NCBI GenBank assembly: GCA_016200845.1
Contig: JACQDW010000087.1
Location: 1-36,761, forward strand
Source of the DNA: Burkholderiales bacterium
GTDB taxonomy: Bacteria; Pseudomonadota; Gammaproteobacteria; Burkholderiales; Burkholderiaceae_D
DNA length: 36,761 bases
Direction: 5' to 3'
Below are positions 1-7,816 of the stretch, one piece after another. Each line of letters starts with the position of its first letter. Position 1 is the stretch's first letter. The translations under genes and the position numbers were made by a program. The notes below the pieces were generated by a model, which did not search any database, was not told the origin of the DNA, and was given only the letters and a program-made list of their open reading frames with translations.

Positions 1-108
1 ATTGAAATTTTTTACAACCGGCAAAGAAGGCATTCACGTTTGGGAGATGTCGCTCCTGCAGCCTTTGCTCGGCAATATTGGGAACATGCGCGAGAAGTAT
101 TTTTATGA
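1..108 (+). CDS. IS3-family transposase (OrfB), C-terminal end only
   Basis: Reading from base 1, an open frame of 35 codons ends in TGA at 106-108. It contains FYNRQRRHSRLGDVAPAAF, the typical end of the DDE integrase-type transposase (OrfB) of IS3-family elements, where a Tyr/Arg/His-rich segment precedes LG..SP..F. The rest of the gene lies outside the window to the left. Whether the complete transposase is intact cannot be judged here. Confidence 0.85.
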   Translation: MEIFYNRQRRHSRLGDVAPAAFARQYWEHAREVFL

Positions 109-140
109 ATCAGTGGTGTCCATTATTGACGCACACTTCA
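1..140 (+). mobile_element. Right end of an IS3-family insertion sequence
   Basis: The transposase stop at 108 is followed by a candidate right terminal repeat at 116-140. Read inward on the minus strand it begins TGAAGTGTGCG and ends AATGGACAC, which follows the IS3-type terminal layout (TGA at the tip, GGACAC on the inner side). The element therefore probably ends at base 140 and host DNA starts at 141. The left end and the target duplication are outside the window, so this boundary is inferred from one end only. Confidence 0.65.
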
Positions 141-599
141 ATCCCACCTGCTATATGGCTTAATAACTCACTATCAATAACACGCAACGTTCGGCGTTCT
201 TCATTCTTTTTTTTGAAGAATTGAGGAACGCACATAATTCTGAATATTTCATTTTTTTCCTTTAAATTAAATTTAAATACAATATTGCCACTATGGCAAG
301 TACAACGGTGAAATACTATTTTCCAGCAGTAAGATTTAGGTTTTCATATGCAGATCCTCTCTCTGATAATGAATTTTGTGAACTATTTTAATAGCATATT
401 TTAAACTGATGTGATAGTTTCTAAAAAACTTTCTAATGCTACCAATATCGATTTTATGCCCCATTTCCAAATAGCTAGTGAACAGCTTGAAGCGTGTCAA
501 TACTGGATTGCGGATCAAGTCAGTAGTGAGGGCAATGAGGTTTTGCTTTGAGGTCTCAATGTTTCAAAAATCATGCTGTCAACACAACCGTCAATTTGG
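141..599. other. AT-rich gap between the IS end and the hlyD-like gene
   Basis: No well-supported gene is seen. Bases 240-470 are clearly more AT-rich than the rest of the window. On the minus strand a frame is open from about 563 to a stop at 336, giving roughly 60-75 residues (for example RNPVLTRFKLFTSYLEMG), but it has no convincing ribosome binding site and no family I recognise. It could be a remnant of a gene that once followed the hlyD-like gene, or chance. Confidence 0.4.
336..518 (-). CDS. Doubtful small hypothetical ORF downstream of the hlyD-like gene
   Basis: This is a 60-residue frame starting from TTG; the same frame is open to about 563. The product would be basic and rich in Lys, Ile and Tyr, without a signal peptide or membrane segment. 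It lies 80 bases after the stop of the hlyD-like gene on the same strand. There is no Shine-Dalgarno sequence at the TTG and no recognised family. I keep it only because it is the sole open frame in an AT-rich island next to an insertion sequence. Confidence 0.15.
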   Translation of the reverse strand: MIRNPVLTRFKLFTSYLEMGHKIDIGSIRKFFRNYHISLKYAIKIVHKIHYQREDLHMKT

Positions 600-1931
600 T
601 CATCGATACGCAACGGCTAGGACTGGCTCCAATATCCACTCCCAAATCTTGCGTCGATCTTGCACAACATCCGCTTCTAAGGTCATGCCCGATTTCAGAT
701 GTTGTGCTGTGCCATAGGCCAGAATGCTTTGTTGGTCTAATTTGACTTTGATGCGGTACAGGGCTTCGTTGCTGTTGAAACCTTGTATGTTTTGTTGTGC
801 GTTGCTGAGGATGGTGGTGGCCAAGTTAGGTGGCAATTCGTTCGGTGCAAATGGGGTGCTGCTGACGTCGATCACTGTGCCTTGTTGTAGCCCGAATTTT
901 TGATAGGGGAAGGCTGCATAGCGGATCAACACCTTTTGGCCTTTGGCGACAAAGCCTGTGGTGCGGCTGGGTGCGTAGAGATGGGCTTCGAGTTGGCTCA
1001 GTTGCTCACCTTCGTTTTTATTCGCATCACTGGGAATGAGAGTAGCTAAGACTTGCCCGCCATTGATGATTTGCCCTACCTGCGCACTCATTGCCGTGAT
1101 GGTGCCTGTCTGGTTGGCGGTGATCAAACTCATTTTGCGATTGCGATTTTCGGCCATTTCTTGCTGCAGGCTGGCGAGGGCGCGCTCTAGTTGTACTTGG
1201 TCGGTGGCGAGGTTGTTGGCGACTTGTTGTAGCTCGGCTGCGATGGCGAGTTTGTTGGCTTGTTGCTGCAGGCTTGCTCGCTTTAAGGTGCTTAAGCGCG
1301 TGGCGATGTCGATCAGGTCTTCTTGTTTTTGTTGGGTTTGTGCAGCGGAGACGTAGCCATTGGTTTGCAGGGTTTGGTATTTAGTGACGCTTTCTTGGGC
1401 GAGTGTGTGGCGGCGTTGGAGTAGGGTTATTTCTTGCTCTAGCTGCGCGGCTTCGTTGGTAAGGTTATTAAGCCTTAAGTTGAGCGCTTGCTGTTTGTCT
1501 TGGGCTTGGACATGACGCAGGCGCTGCTCAGACTCCAGGCTTTGCTGACGTGTTGCGAGTTGTTGGGCAACTAAGGCGGTGATTTCACCTTTTTCTCCCT
1601 GACGCTCATTGGAGAGTTCAAACAGGACTTGTCCCGCATGGACGACATCGCCTTCTTTGACATGGCTATGCATCAAAAGGCCAGAGCTCGGTGCTGCAAT
1701 ACTAATCGAACCTGTGATGGGGATGGTAATACCAGTGACGCGGGCTTTTTTGGTCATTGCGCCTAGGCTGACGAAACTAACAAGGGCTATCGCGACCAAA
1801 GCAGCAACCCCGGCGATCAACCAGCCAGAGATAGGCTGTGCCAGACGAATCGCGCCCATCCATTGCTGGCTTAATGCGGCTGTGACTTCGGGGCGGAATA
1901 AGGGGCTGTTATCGTCTGTGTTGTGCTGCAT
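600..1931 (-). CDS. HlyD/CvaA-type membrane fusion (periplasmic adaptor) protein
   Basis: The 443-residue protein has the layout of HlyD-family adaptors of type I secretion and bacteriocin export. It has a cytoplasmic N-terminus (1-34), one membrane segment at about 35-57, a lipoyl-like half (SGLLMHSHVKEGDVVHAGQ), a long Gln/Leu-rich coiled coil at about 105-260, the second lipoyl half (GTITAMSAQVGQIINGGQ), and a C-terminal beta domain. Such proteins link an inner-membrane ABC exporter, often one with a C39 peptidase domain, to an outer-membrane channel. No ABC partner or TolC-like gene is visible: downstream is an AT-rich gap and an IS end, upstream the unrelated halogenase. The substrate is unknown. 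Confidence 0.85.
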   Translation of the reverse strand: MQHNTDDNSPLFRPEVTAALSQQWMGAIRLAQPISGWLIAGVAALVAIALVSFVSLGAMTKKARVTGITIPITGSISIAAPSSGLLMHSHVKEGDVVHAGQVLFELSNERQGEKGEITALVAQQLATRQQSLESEQRLRHVQAQDKQQALNLRLNNLTNEAAQLEQEITLLQRRHTLAQESVTKYQTLQTNGYVSAAQTQQKQEDLIDIATRLSTLKRASLQQQANKLAIAAELQQVANNLATDQVQLERALASLQQEMAENRNRKMSLITANQTGTITAMSAQVGQIINGGQVLATLIPSDANKNEGEQLSQLEAHLYAPSRTTGFVAKGQKVLIRYAAFPYQKFGLQQGTVIDVSSTPFAPNELPPNLATTILSNAQQNIQGFNSNEALYRIKVKLDQQSILAYGTAQHLKSGMTLEADVVQDRRKIWEWILEPVLAVAYR

Positions 1932-1976
1932 TATTGCGATCCATGATGTCGAGAAGTATGTGCATTTCGATAAAAG

Positions 1977-1993
1977 ATGGTTTATTAGACCAT
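1977..1993. promoter_or_regulatory. Inverted repeat upstream of the hlyD-like gene
   Basis: ATGGT (1977-1981) and ACCAT (1989-1993) form an inverted repeat with a 7-base AT-rich centre, 45 bases upstream of the hlyD-like start codon. Spacing and symmetry fit a dimeric repressor site. It differs from the direct-repeat element in front of the halogenase, so it need not bind the same regulator. It could be chance in AT-rich DNA. Confidence 0.25.
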
Positions 1994-2078
1994 ACTTTTA
2001 TAAATTTTTGTGGATTTTTCAATTTTATTTTTTCAATTCTTCACAACAACATACTTATAACTCAAAATCACCAGACTC

Positions 2079-2126
2079 AATACCACTTTAATACCGATTG
2101 ACTTTGCATTTTGATCTCCGTAAAGT
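2079..2126 (+). promoter_or_regulatory. Promoter of the halogenase operon with 24-bp operator overlapping -35
   Basis: The element AATACCAC-N4-ATACCGATTGAC spans 2079-2102. Its two ATACC half-sites are 11 bases apart (one helical turn). Its 3' end is part of the -35 hexamer TTGACT (2098-2103), which lies exactly 17 bases from the -10 TAAAGT (2121-2126). The same arrangement precedes the TonB-dependent receptor (21 of 24 bases identical) and gntR (19 of 24). Overlap with -35 suggests repression, most simply by the GntR protein encoded at 7817-8551; that assignment is inference. Confidence 0.7.
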
Positions 2127-2157
2127 GCCACAAACAAGTCTTTGTGGAGGCACTGGC

Positions 2158-3696
2158 GTGAGCGATATGCGAGTAAAAACGATAGCGATTATTGGTGGTG
2201 GTACGGCGGGGTGGTTGGCTGCGAATCATTTGGCAGTGGAGTTGCGCTCTGAGCCGGATATTTCTATTACTGTGATCGAATCGCCGGAGATCGGCATCAT
2301 AGGCGTCGGTGAAGGGACGGTGCCGCATATCAAGCAGTCTTTGATGAAGTTTGGTATTGCTGAGGCCGATTTGCTGGCTTCGTGTGATGCGACTTTTAAG
2401 ATGGGAATTAAGTTTCAAGATTGGATGCAGACTTCGCATCCAGCTTCTGATAATTTCTATTACCACCCCTTCGCTTCGCCTTATCCCGGCGGGCTCGACG
2501 TGAATAGCCTGTATTTGCAGCGCGCTGATTCCATGCGCTTTTCTGAGGTATGTGAGACGCCATTTTTAGCTGAGGCGATGAAGTCGCCCAAGCATGCTGC
2601 CTCGCAAGAATACCAAGGTGCGGTGAACTATGCTTACCATTTTAATGCCGTCAAATTTGGACAATTGCTGGCAAAAAATGCGCGTGAACGCTTTGGTGTG
2701 CAGCATGTGAAGACGACCTTGCGCGCTGCGGTGTTGGGGAACGACGGCGCAGTCTCGCACCTAATCGCGGAAGATGGTCAAACTTTGCAGTTTGATTTTT
2801 ATGTCGATTGCACGGGCTTTCATTCTCTGATCTTTGGCAAGACTTTGAACGTGCCCTTTATCGACAAGTCTAAGCAAATTTTATCGGACTCTGCGCTTGC
2901 GGTGCAGATTCCCTATGAGACATCACAGGAGAAGCTCGCGCCCTACACCTTGGCCAAGGCGCATAGCGCGGGTTGGTTGTGGGATATTCCCTTAACTCAG
3001 CGGCGCGGGGTCGGCTTTGTGTATTCCAGTGCGCACATGAATGAGACCCAAGCACTGGATGGTTTGTCTTCTTATTTGAAAGTCGATGCCTCGCGCTATG
3101 CGCCGCGCAAGATTCCTATGCGCATCGGTTATCGCGAACAGTTTTGGGTAAAGAATGCGGTGTCACTGGGCTTGGCGCAAGGCTTTGTCGAGCCACTGGA
3201 AGCAACCTCGATTTTTGTCACCGATTTTGCCGCTGAATTATTTGCGCGCAATTTTTCTGTGCACAAAGACGGCATGGCGGTTGCTGCCGGATATTGCAAC
3301 AAAGTGCTGGCCTATACATGGGAAAGAGTGATGGATTTTGTGCAGCTGCATTATTGCATCTCAGATCGACGTGATACGGCGTTCTGGCGCGACAATACCG
3401 AGGGAGCGACACTGTCTGATGTACTGTCCGAACGACTCGCAATCTGGCGTCATCATGCGCCAAAAAAATCGGATTTTTTCAGCCGCTTTGATTTGTTCGA
3501 CGTCGATAATTTTCTGTTCGTCCTGTACGGCATGAATTATCCAACCATGAAGAAAAACATCAGCGACTATGAACGCCGCTGTTTTGAAAACGAAATCGCC
3601 GCCATCGATCAACGCAAACACGCTTTGTCCACGCAATTATTAGATCACCGCGATTGGCTGCATCAGTTTAATTTGGCTTATCAAGGAAAAATGTGA
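2158..3696 (+). CDS. Flavin-dependent tryptophan halogenase family protein
   Basis: The 512-residue protein belongs to the FAD-dependent halogenase family (PrnA/RebH type), which uses reduced FAD, O2 and halide to make a hypohalous species. Visible hallmarks are the FAD-binding GGGTAGW (residues 13-19), the family signature WLWDIP (273-278, WxWxIP), Lys81 in ATFKMGIKF, at the position of the catalytic lysine of PrnA/RebH, and the conserved FVEPLE (343-348). I chose GTG at 2158 because GGAGG (2146-2150) lies 7 bases before it and the protein then begins just ahead of the FAD motif; a TTG at 2098 would fall inside the -35 box. It overlaps the next gene by 4 bases. Members beside TonB receptors are usually uncharacterised, so halogenation of free tryptophan should not be assumed. 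Confidence 0.88.
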   Translation: MSDMRVKTIAIIGGGTAGWLAANHLAVELRSEPDISITVIESPEIGIIGVGEGTVPHIKQSLMKFGIAEADLLASCDATFKMGIKFQDWMQTSHPASDNFYYHPFASPYPGGLDVNSLYLQRADSMRFSEVCETPFLAEAMKSPKHAASQEYQGAVNYAYHFNAVKFGQLLAKNARERFGVQHVKTTLRAAVLGNDGAVSHLIAEDGQTLQFDFYVDCTGFHSLIFGKTLNVPFIDKSKQILSDSALAVQIPYETSQEKLAPYTLAKAHSAGWLWDIPLTQRRGVGFVYSSAHMNETQALDGLSSYLKVDASRYAPRKIPMRIGYREQFWVKNAVSLGLAQGFVEPLEATSIFVTDFAAELFARNFSVHKDGMAVAAGYCNKVLAYTWERVMDFVQLHYCISDRRDTAFWRDNTEGATLSDVLSERLAIWRHHAPKKSDFFSRFDLFDVDNFLFVLYGMNYPTMKKNISDYERRCFENEIAAIDQRKHALSTQLLDHRDWLHQFNLAYQGKM

Positions 3697-4409
3697 GCGC
3701 ACCTTTTGCTATCCGCATGCCACCCGATATTCAGGCGTTAACCATAGGCGAACATCAAGCCTTGATCATCGATGATTTTTTGCATGATCCCGAAACGCTC
3801 AAAGCCATCGCTATCGCAAGCCAGTTCAGTGAGTATCCTAACTTTCACAACAAGAAAGGCTATCCCGGCATACGCGCCGATGCGCCCGCTGATTATTCCA
3901 GCACCATCACGGCGTTATTGGAGCCTGTGATTAAAGCAAATTTTGATGTTTCAGAAGAGCTGCCGCTGCGCAAAAGCGTCTGTGCATTTTCGCTGACGAC
4001 GATTCCAGCCTCCGAGCTGAGCGCGCTACAAAGAACACCGCATTTCGATGCCAGCACGCCGCATCATTTTGCAGTCTTACTATATCTCTGCGATGAACGT
4101 CACGGTGGCACAGGATTCTATCGCCATCGTGCTACCGGGTTACAACAAATCACGGCAAACAACCGTGAGCACTATCTTGATACTTATTACGAGGAAGTGA
4201 ATAGAATCAGCCCGGCACAACGCTATTTTGATGCGTCCAACGAGCAGTTTGAGTTTTTGGGGATGATACCCGCAAAATTCAATCGTCTAGTGATCTATCG
4301 CGGCAGCCTTTTGCATACGGCGTGCATACATCCGCAAAGGAGTATTAGCGCTGATCCGCGCTCGGGGAGATTGACGGTGAATACATTCTACGACTTTGGT
4401 GAAGCTTAA
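3693..4409 (+). CDS. 2OG-Fe(II) oxygenase-like protein (resembles DUF6445)
   Basis: The 238-residue protein starts at a GTG that overlaps the halogenase stop codon (GTGA), so the two are translationally coupled. It has the elements of a double-stranded beta-helix dioxygenase: HFD at 117-119 (HxD), His208 in RGSLLHTA, and Arg226 in GRLTVNTF, spaced as expected for Fe(II) and 2-oxoglutarate ligands. It resembles the uncharacterised DUF6445 group often found beside tryptophan-halogenase-like genes and TonB-dependent receptors. No signal peptide is seen, so it is probably cytoplasmic. The substrate is unknown; acting with the halogenase on a common, perhaps imported, compound is inference from the operon. 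Confidence 0.7.
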   Translation: MSAPFAIRMPPDIQALTIGEHQALIIDDFLHDPETLKAIAIASQFSEYPNFHNKKGYPGIRADAPADYSSTITALLEPVIKANFDVSEELPLRKSVCAFSLTTIPASELSALQRTPHFDASTPHHFAVLLYLCDERHGGTGFYRHRATGLQQITANNREHYLDTYYEEVNRISPAQRYFDASNEQFEFLGMIPAKFNRLVIYRGSLLHTACIHPQRSISADPRSGRLTVNTFYDFGEA

Positions 4410-4436
4410 TCCCGATTCATCCGTGGAGTAAAGATG

Positions 4437-4464
4437 AAAAAACCCGGATCGCTCCGGGTTTTTT
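4437..4464. terminator. Bidirectional rho-independent terminator
   Basis: A perfect 12-bp stem (4437-4448 with 4453-4464) has a TCGC loop. Its GC core (CCCGGA/TCCGGG) is flanked by six A on one side and six T on the other, so it works in both directions. It lies between the converging oxygenase-like gene (stop 4409) and TonB-dependent receptor gene (stop 4481) and can end both transcripts. Confidence 0.92.
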
Positions 4465-4480
4465 ATTCGCTACACGCGTC

Positions 4481-7138
4481 TTAGAACTTCGCGTTCAAAC
4501 TCAGACGATAACTACGCTCACCCAAGAAAGACCAAGCTGGGTAGCCCGCTTTCAAAGGATCTTTGACTGTCGAGTTGACACCGGCAGCGCCGTATTGCAC
4601 ATCATCTTGCTTGAGCAAATTGGTCGCTTCGAATTGCAGGCGGAACTGGCTATTGATGTTCCAACCTACGCTCGCATCCAAAGTGCCGTAGGCATCGTGC
4701 ATGCGATTGCCGTACCAGCCAGTCTCACGCACCATGTACTTAGAACGCCAGTTGTAAGCCAGACGTGCGTTGTACGATGCATTTTCCCAGTAACCAACTA
4801 CGTTCACATTATGCTTAGAAGACAGTGTGAACACATTGAGCTCGTCTTGGTAGCTGGCGGCTGGTGCTGTTGCGTTAGACAAGGTGTAGTTGGCAGCCAG
4901 ACCAAAGCCTTGATCAAAGCTGTGATTAATTTGCGCTTCGATACCTGTGATTTTTCCACCACCAGCATTCACGAACTGATTGACCGTCCAGCTATCCTTC
5001 TTGCTGTCTGGGCTGACAACACCGATTTTTTGATCAATCTTGGTATTGGTCGTGATGAAGTTGTTGATACTCTTGTGGAAAGCCATCAAGGAAATCAAAT
5101 CACCTTTGCCATAGTAATACTCAACACCAAAATCAATCTGGCTCGACTTCATCGGCTTTAAGCCAGCGCTACCATAAGTCACGCTCTCATTGCCAGCCAC
5201 CGTGTCCTGGAAGCCGTTCTGAGTCGCGATGAACATATTGTCGTAGTTAGGACGAGTAATTGTCTGTGCAGCCGTGAAACGTACGATGGTATTTTTGTCT
5301 GTGTCGTAGGACAAATTCAGGCTAGGCAAGACATCGTGATAGCTGGCCTTTTCTTGAATTTTGCCTTTTCCCCAGCCAGCATTCTGATCGATGTCGCCAG
5401 CAGCCACTGGTGTGCCATCGATCTTATAACCTTCGGACGTGACTTTAGTGCCGATGTAACGCAAGCCAAAATTACCGTGCAATTTATCTTGCTCGAAGTT
5501 GAACATGCCGTACAGTGCTGTATTGTCTTCTTTCAAGACACCATAACCACCGCGCTGCTCTACCCAACCTGTGATGTTGGCGTCTGTGTTGGCCATCATC
5601 GCATCGATATTTGGACGTGGTGAAGCCCAGCCCAACGTACCCATCGCGATGCTGCCGTTGTACAAACCTGCCGTTGCTGTTTCTTTGGCGGTTGCTGCGA
5701 ACACGGCTCTGTCAGTCCCTTTGGTGAAAGTGTGTTGAGACGTGCGGAAACCTGTTTTGAAGGAAGAAATTGCACCCCAATCCACGTTCAAGCTTAAATC
5801 AGCTTGTGCATAGTCTTCTTTGTCGCTATTCGGACCACGTGACGTTGCCCATGAACCAGCCGGACCAATCATCTTCGGTAAGTTCGCCAAAGTCACATCC
5901 TGACTCGACGCAGGGTTGATCACAATTTGCTTACCTGTCGCATCGATACTGCCTGTCCACTTCGGCAAAGTTGCGCCCGTTGTCCACCAGCCATATGAAT
6001 AGTTGGTGGTCTTAGAAGTGCCGCCGTCCGCCTTCGTGCTACCAGCCACAGCATCAAATTTAATGCCGTCACCCTTATAACTACCATTGAGCGTGAAGCT
6101 ATCTGACGTCATCTTGCCAGTACGCGCCCAAGTCTGAATGAAGGAGTCCGATGCTTTCGCAGCAGGCGTCGTGCTGGCGACGCAAACACCATTTGGATTA
6201 AACGCAGATTTAACGCTGGTATTGCGTGAAGTACAGTTTGGATCTGGAAAAATATAATGGCTGGTGTTGGAGTTATTCGCATCCAGTTCCAGTTTCATAT
6301 AGTTCAAACCAAGATCAACACCCTTGGCAGGACGTGCTTGCAAATTGATGTTCAGCGCTTCGCGTTTGCGCTCTTGTACGAACGTAGTTGGCGCAACGTC
6401 TGCCGACCAACGCGCATCGGATTCAACGCCGCGACGGATGTAGTCGCCTTTTTCAGTAGCACCAGCAATCAAAATACCAAAAGTATTTGCATCGTTTTTC
6501 CAGCTCACTAAGCCAGACAGATCTTTCGTCATTTTGTCACTGACACTGCCCTTGCCCAATTTCACGCCAACAAACGCAGTCCCTGATTTCAAATCCAAAG
6601 GCTTACGTGTTTTCACGATCACCGTGCCGCCAATACCGCCTTCTGTCAGATCAGCTTGTGCAGACTTATACACATCCATGCCGCCGATTAATTCAGATGG
6701 CAACAAGGAATAATTAAACGAACGATCGATTGCCTGCTGGTCATACCAACCAGTCGATGCAACTGTTTGCCCGTTTAATGTGGTGTAGGTCATTTGCGGA
6801 TCAGAGCCGCGCACAGATACTGATGCACCCTGACCAAAGGCACGACCAACTGTCACACCAGGAATACGGCCCAGGGATTCACCGACGTCGGTGTCTGGCA
6901 ATTTACCAATATCTTCTGCAGACACCGCATCGACCACTGCATTCGCATTGCGCTTGATATTCACCGCTGATTGCAAAGCCATGCGAATACCGGTCACGGT
7001 CACTTGTTGCGCCTCTTCTTTCACTTCGGCTTTTTTGCCCGCGTCTTGTGCTTGCGCGTGCATGGAAACGCCCATCACCAGCACTGCCACAGCAGCGGCG
7101 ATTGGCGTCAAGCCTAATTTCGAACTACTTCTCTTCAT
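4481..7138 (-). CDS. TonB-dependent outer-membrane receptor (TonB-Xanth-Caul type)
   Basis: The 885-residue protein has a signal peptide (about 1-31, ending HAQAQ), a TonB-box-like QQVTVTG (44-50), a plug domain (about 55-175, with GKLPDTDVGESLGRIPGV and VSVRGSDPQMTYTTLNGQ) and a long beta-barrel ending in Phe, the usual outer-membrane end signal. The plug signature is that of receptors common in Xanthomonas and Caulobacter, several of which import oligosaccharides or amino sugars. ATG 7138 is preferred over TTG 7150 because a run of G at 7143-7147 gives a ribosome binding site and the signal peptide starts there. Its promoter shares its operator with the halogenase operon, linking transport to the two oxidative enzymes. 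The ligand is unknown; a carbohydrate is plausible from the family and the GntR/UTRA regulator. Confidence 0.92.
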   Translation of the reverse strand: MKRSSSKLGLTPIAAAVAVLVMGVSMHAQAQDAGKKAEVKEEAQQVTVTGIRMALQSAVNIKRNANAVVDAVSAEDIGKLPDTDVGESLGRIPGVTVGRAFGQGASVSVRGSDPQMTYTTLNGQTVASTGWYDQQAIDRSFNYSLLPSELIGGMDVYKSAQADLTEGGIGGTVIVKTRKPLDLKSGTAFVGVKLGKGSVSDKMTKDLSGLVSWKNDANTFGILIAGATEKGDYIRRGVESDARWSADVAPTTFVQERKREALNINLQARPAKGVDLGLNYMKLELDANNSNTSHYIFPDPNCTSRNTSVKSAFNPNGVCVASTTPAAKASDSFIQTWARTGKMTSDSFTLNGSYKGDGIKFDAVAGSTKADGGTSKTTNYSYGWWTTGATLPKWTGSIDATGKQIVINPASSQDVTLANLPKMIGPAGSWATSRGPNSDKEDYAQADLSLNVDWGAISSFKTGFRTSQHTFTKGTDRAVFAATAKETATAGLYNGSIAMGTLGWASPRPNIDAMMANTDANITGWVEQRGGYGVLKEDNTALYGMFNFEQDKLHGNFGLRYIGTKVTSEGYKIDGTPVAAGDIDQNAGWGKGKIQEKASYHDVLPSLNLSYDTDKNTIVRFTAAQTITRPNYDNMFIATQNGFQDTVAGNESVTYGSAGLKPMKSSQIDFGVEYYYGKGDLISLMAFHKSINNFITTNTKIDQKIGVVSPDSKKDSWTVNQFVNAGGGKITGIEAQINHSFDQGFGLAANYTLSNATAPAASYQDELNVFTLSSKHNVNVVGYWENASYNARLAYNWRSKYMVRETGWYGNRMHDAYGTLDASVGWNINSQFRLQFEATNLLKQDDVQYGAAGVNSTVKDPLKAGYPAWSFLGERSYRLSLNAKF

Positions 7139-7318
7139 GTGATCCCCCAAAACGTCCAGATAACAAACAATGCAGGCAATGCAAACTTGGTTCGCCTCGC
7201 GCTGCTCGATTTAAAACTTAACTTCAATAGCAACTTCGGAAATCCCCCCACGGCTAACTGCTTCAAATCATGCATTCAACAAAATGCAAGCAAAGCAACT
7301 AAATTCTCGAAGAGCTTC

Positions 7319-7366
7319 ACTGTAATTTCACGCTATGTGCTTGTCAATCGGTATCTATGTGGTATT
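7319..7366 (-). promoter_or_regulatory. Promoter of the TonB-dependent receptor with shared operator
   Basis: Read on the minus strand, AATACCAC-N4-ATACCGATTGAC occupies 7366-7343 and matches the halogenase element in 21 of 24 bases, with the same 11-base half-site spacing. It runs into -35 TTGACA (7347-7342), followed after 17 bases by -10 TACAGT (7324-7319). The transcript would have a leader of about 170 bases before the ATG at 7138. Confidence 0.72.
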
Positions 7367-7380
7367 AAATAATTTTGATT

Positions 7381-7409
7381 GGTATTAAATTGAACTTTTT
7401 ACTGGTATC
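7381..7409. promoter_or_regulatory. Two further GGTAT half-sites upstream of the receptor promoter
   Basis: GGTAT occurs at 7381-7385 and 7404-7408, in the same orientation as the operator half-sites at 7350-7354 and 7361-7365, giving steps of 11, 20 and 23 bases. The first extra copy repeats TGGTATTAAAT of the operator edge exactly. They may be auxiliary sites that extend regulator binding. The surrounding DNA is AT-rich, so part of the resemblance may be chance. Confidence 0.45.
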
Positions 7410-7552
7410 AAAATTTCCGTGCAGACAGAATCATTAAATCCTTGATTTTTGGTCGTTTTTTTCGCAAAAACTTGTCTTATTTATTAATGGTATGGAGATT
7501 TTCAGCAAATCAGCTTGTGCTAAAAAACATCAATCCGGCAAGAGGACTGCAT

Positions 7553-7627
7553 AGAGTTTTCCCACAAAAAATAGTGGGGAAGCGAAGGAGGAAAGCGATG
7601 AAACAAGTAATGAACGTGACGGTCTGA
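7553..7627 (+). other. Hairpin followed by a very short ORF with a strong ribosome binding site
   Basis: In the gap between the receptor promoter and gntR, a hairpin (TTTCCCAC at 7557-7564 with GTGGGGAA) is followed by GGAGG and an ATG at 7598 that opens only nine codons (MKQVMNVTV, stop 7625-7627). The binding site is better than that of many real genes here. It could be a leader peptide, a decayed gene start, or chance. Apart from this and the promoters, nothing else was recognised between 7410 and 7715. Confidence 0.25.
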
Positions 7628-7715
7628 AATGAATTCAGGCAGCGCAGCGACTTTACAACAGACCTGTTGCCATAAAGCATGCCTACGTCACGCATGGGTG
7701 AATGATAGAAGCTGA

Positions 7716-7763
7716 CATACCAGTTAAATGCCTATTGACATCCACTTTTCAAGTACCTAGTCT
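7716..7763 (+). promoter_or_regulatory. gntR promoter with a third copy of the shared operator
   Basis: Bases 7716-7739 (CATACCAG-N4-ATGCCTATTGAC) match the halogenase operator in 19 of 24 positions and run into a consensus -35 TTGACA (7735-7740). After 17 bases comes TAGTCT (7758-7763), a weak -10. The first half-site is kept and the second is degenerate (ATGCC), which would suit weaker autoregulation. The consistent placement against -35 is the main support. Confidence 0.6.
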
Positions 7764-7816
7764 AGATTTACAAATTTGAAATTGAGAAGTCTAACGCACC
7801 CGCAGGAGGGGAAAGC

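Noticed and set aside
1609-2091. 160-residue plus-strand frame over the start of the hlyD-like gene
   Set aside because: Shadow of the HlyD coding strand; its end runs into the AT-rich divergent promoter region and the protein has no recognisable motif.
4595-5161. 188-residue open frame on the plus strand inside the TonB-dependent receptor gene
   Set aside because: It is antisense to a well-supported gene, has no ribosome binding site or family features, and its composition reflects the opposite strand.
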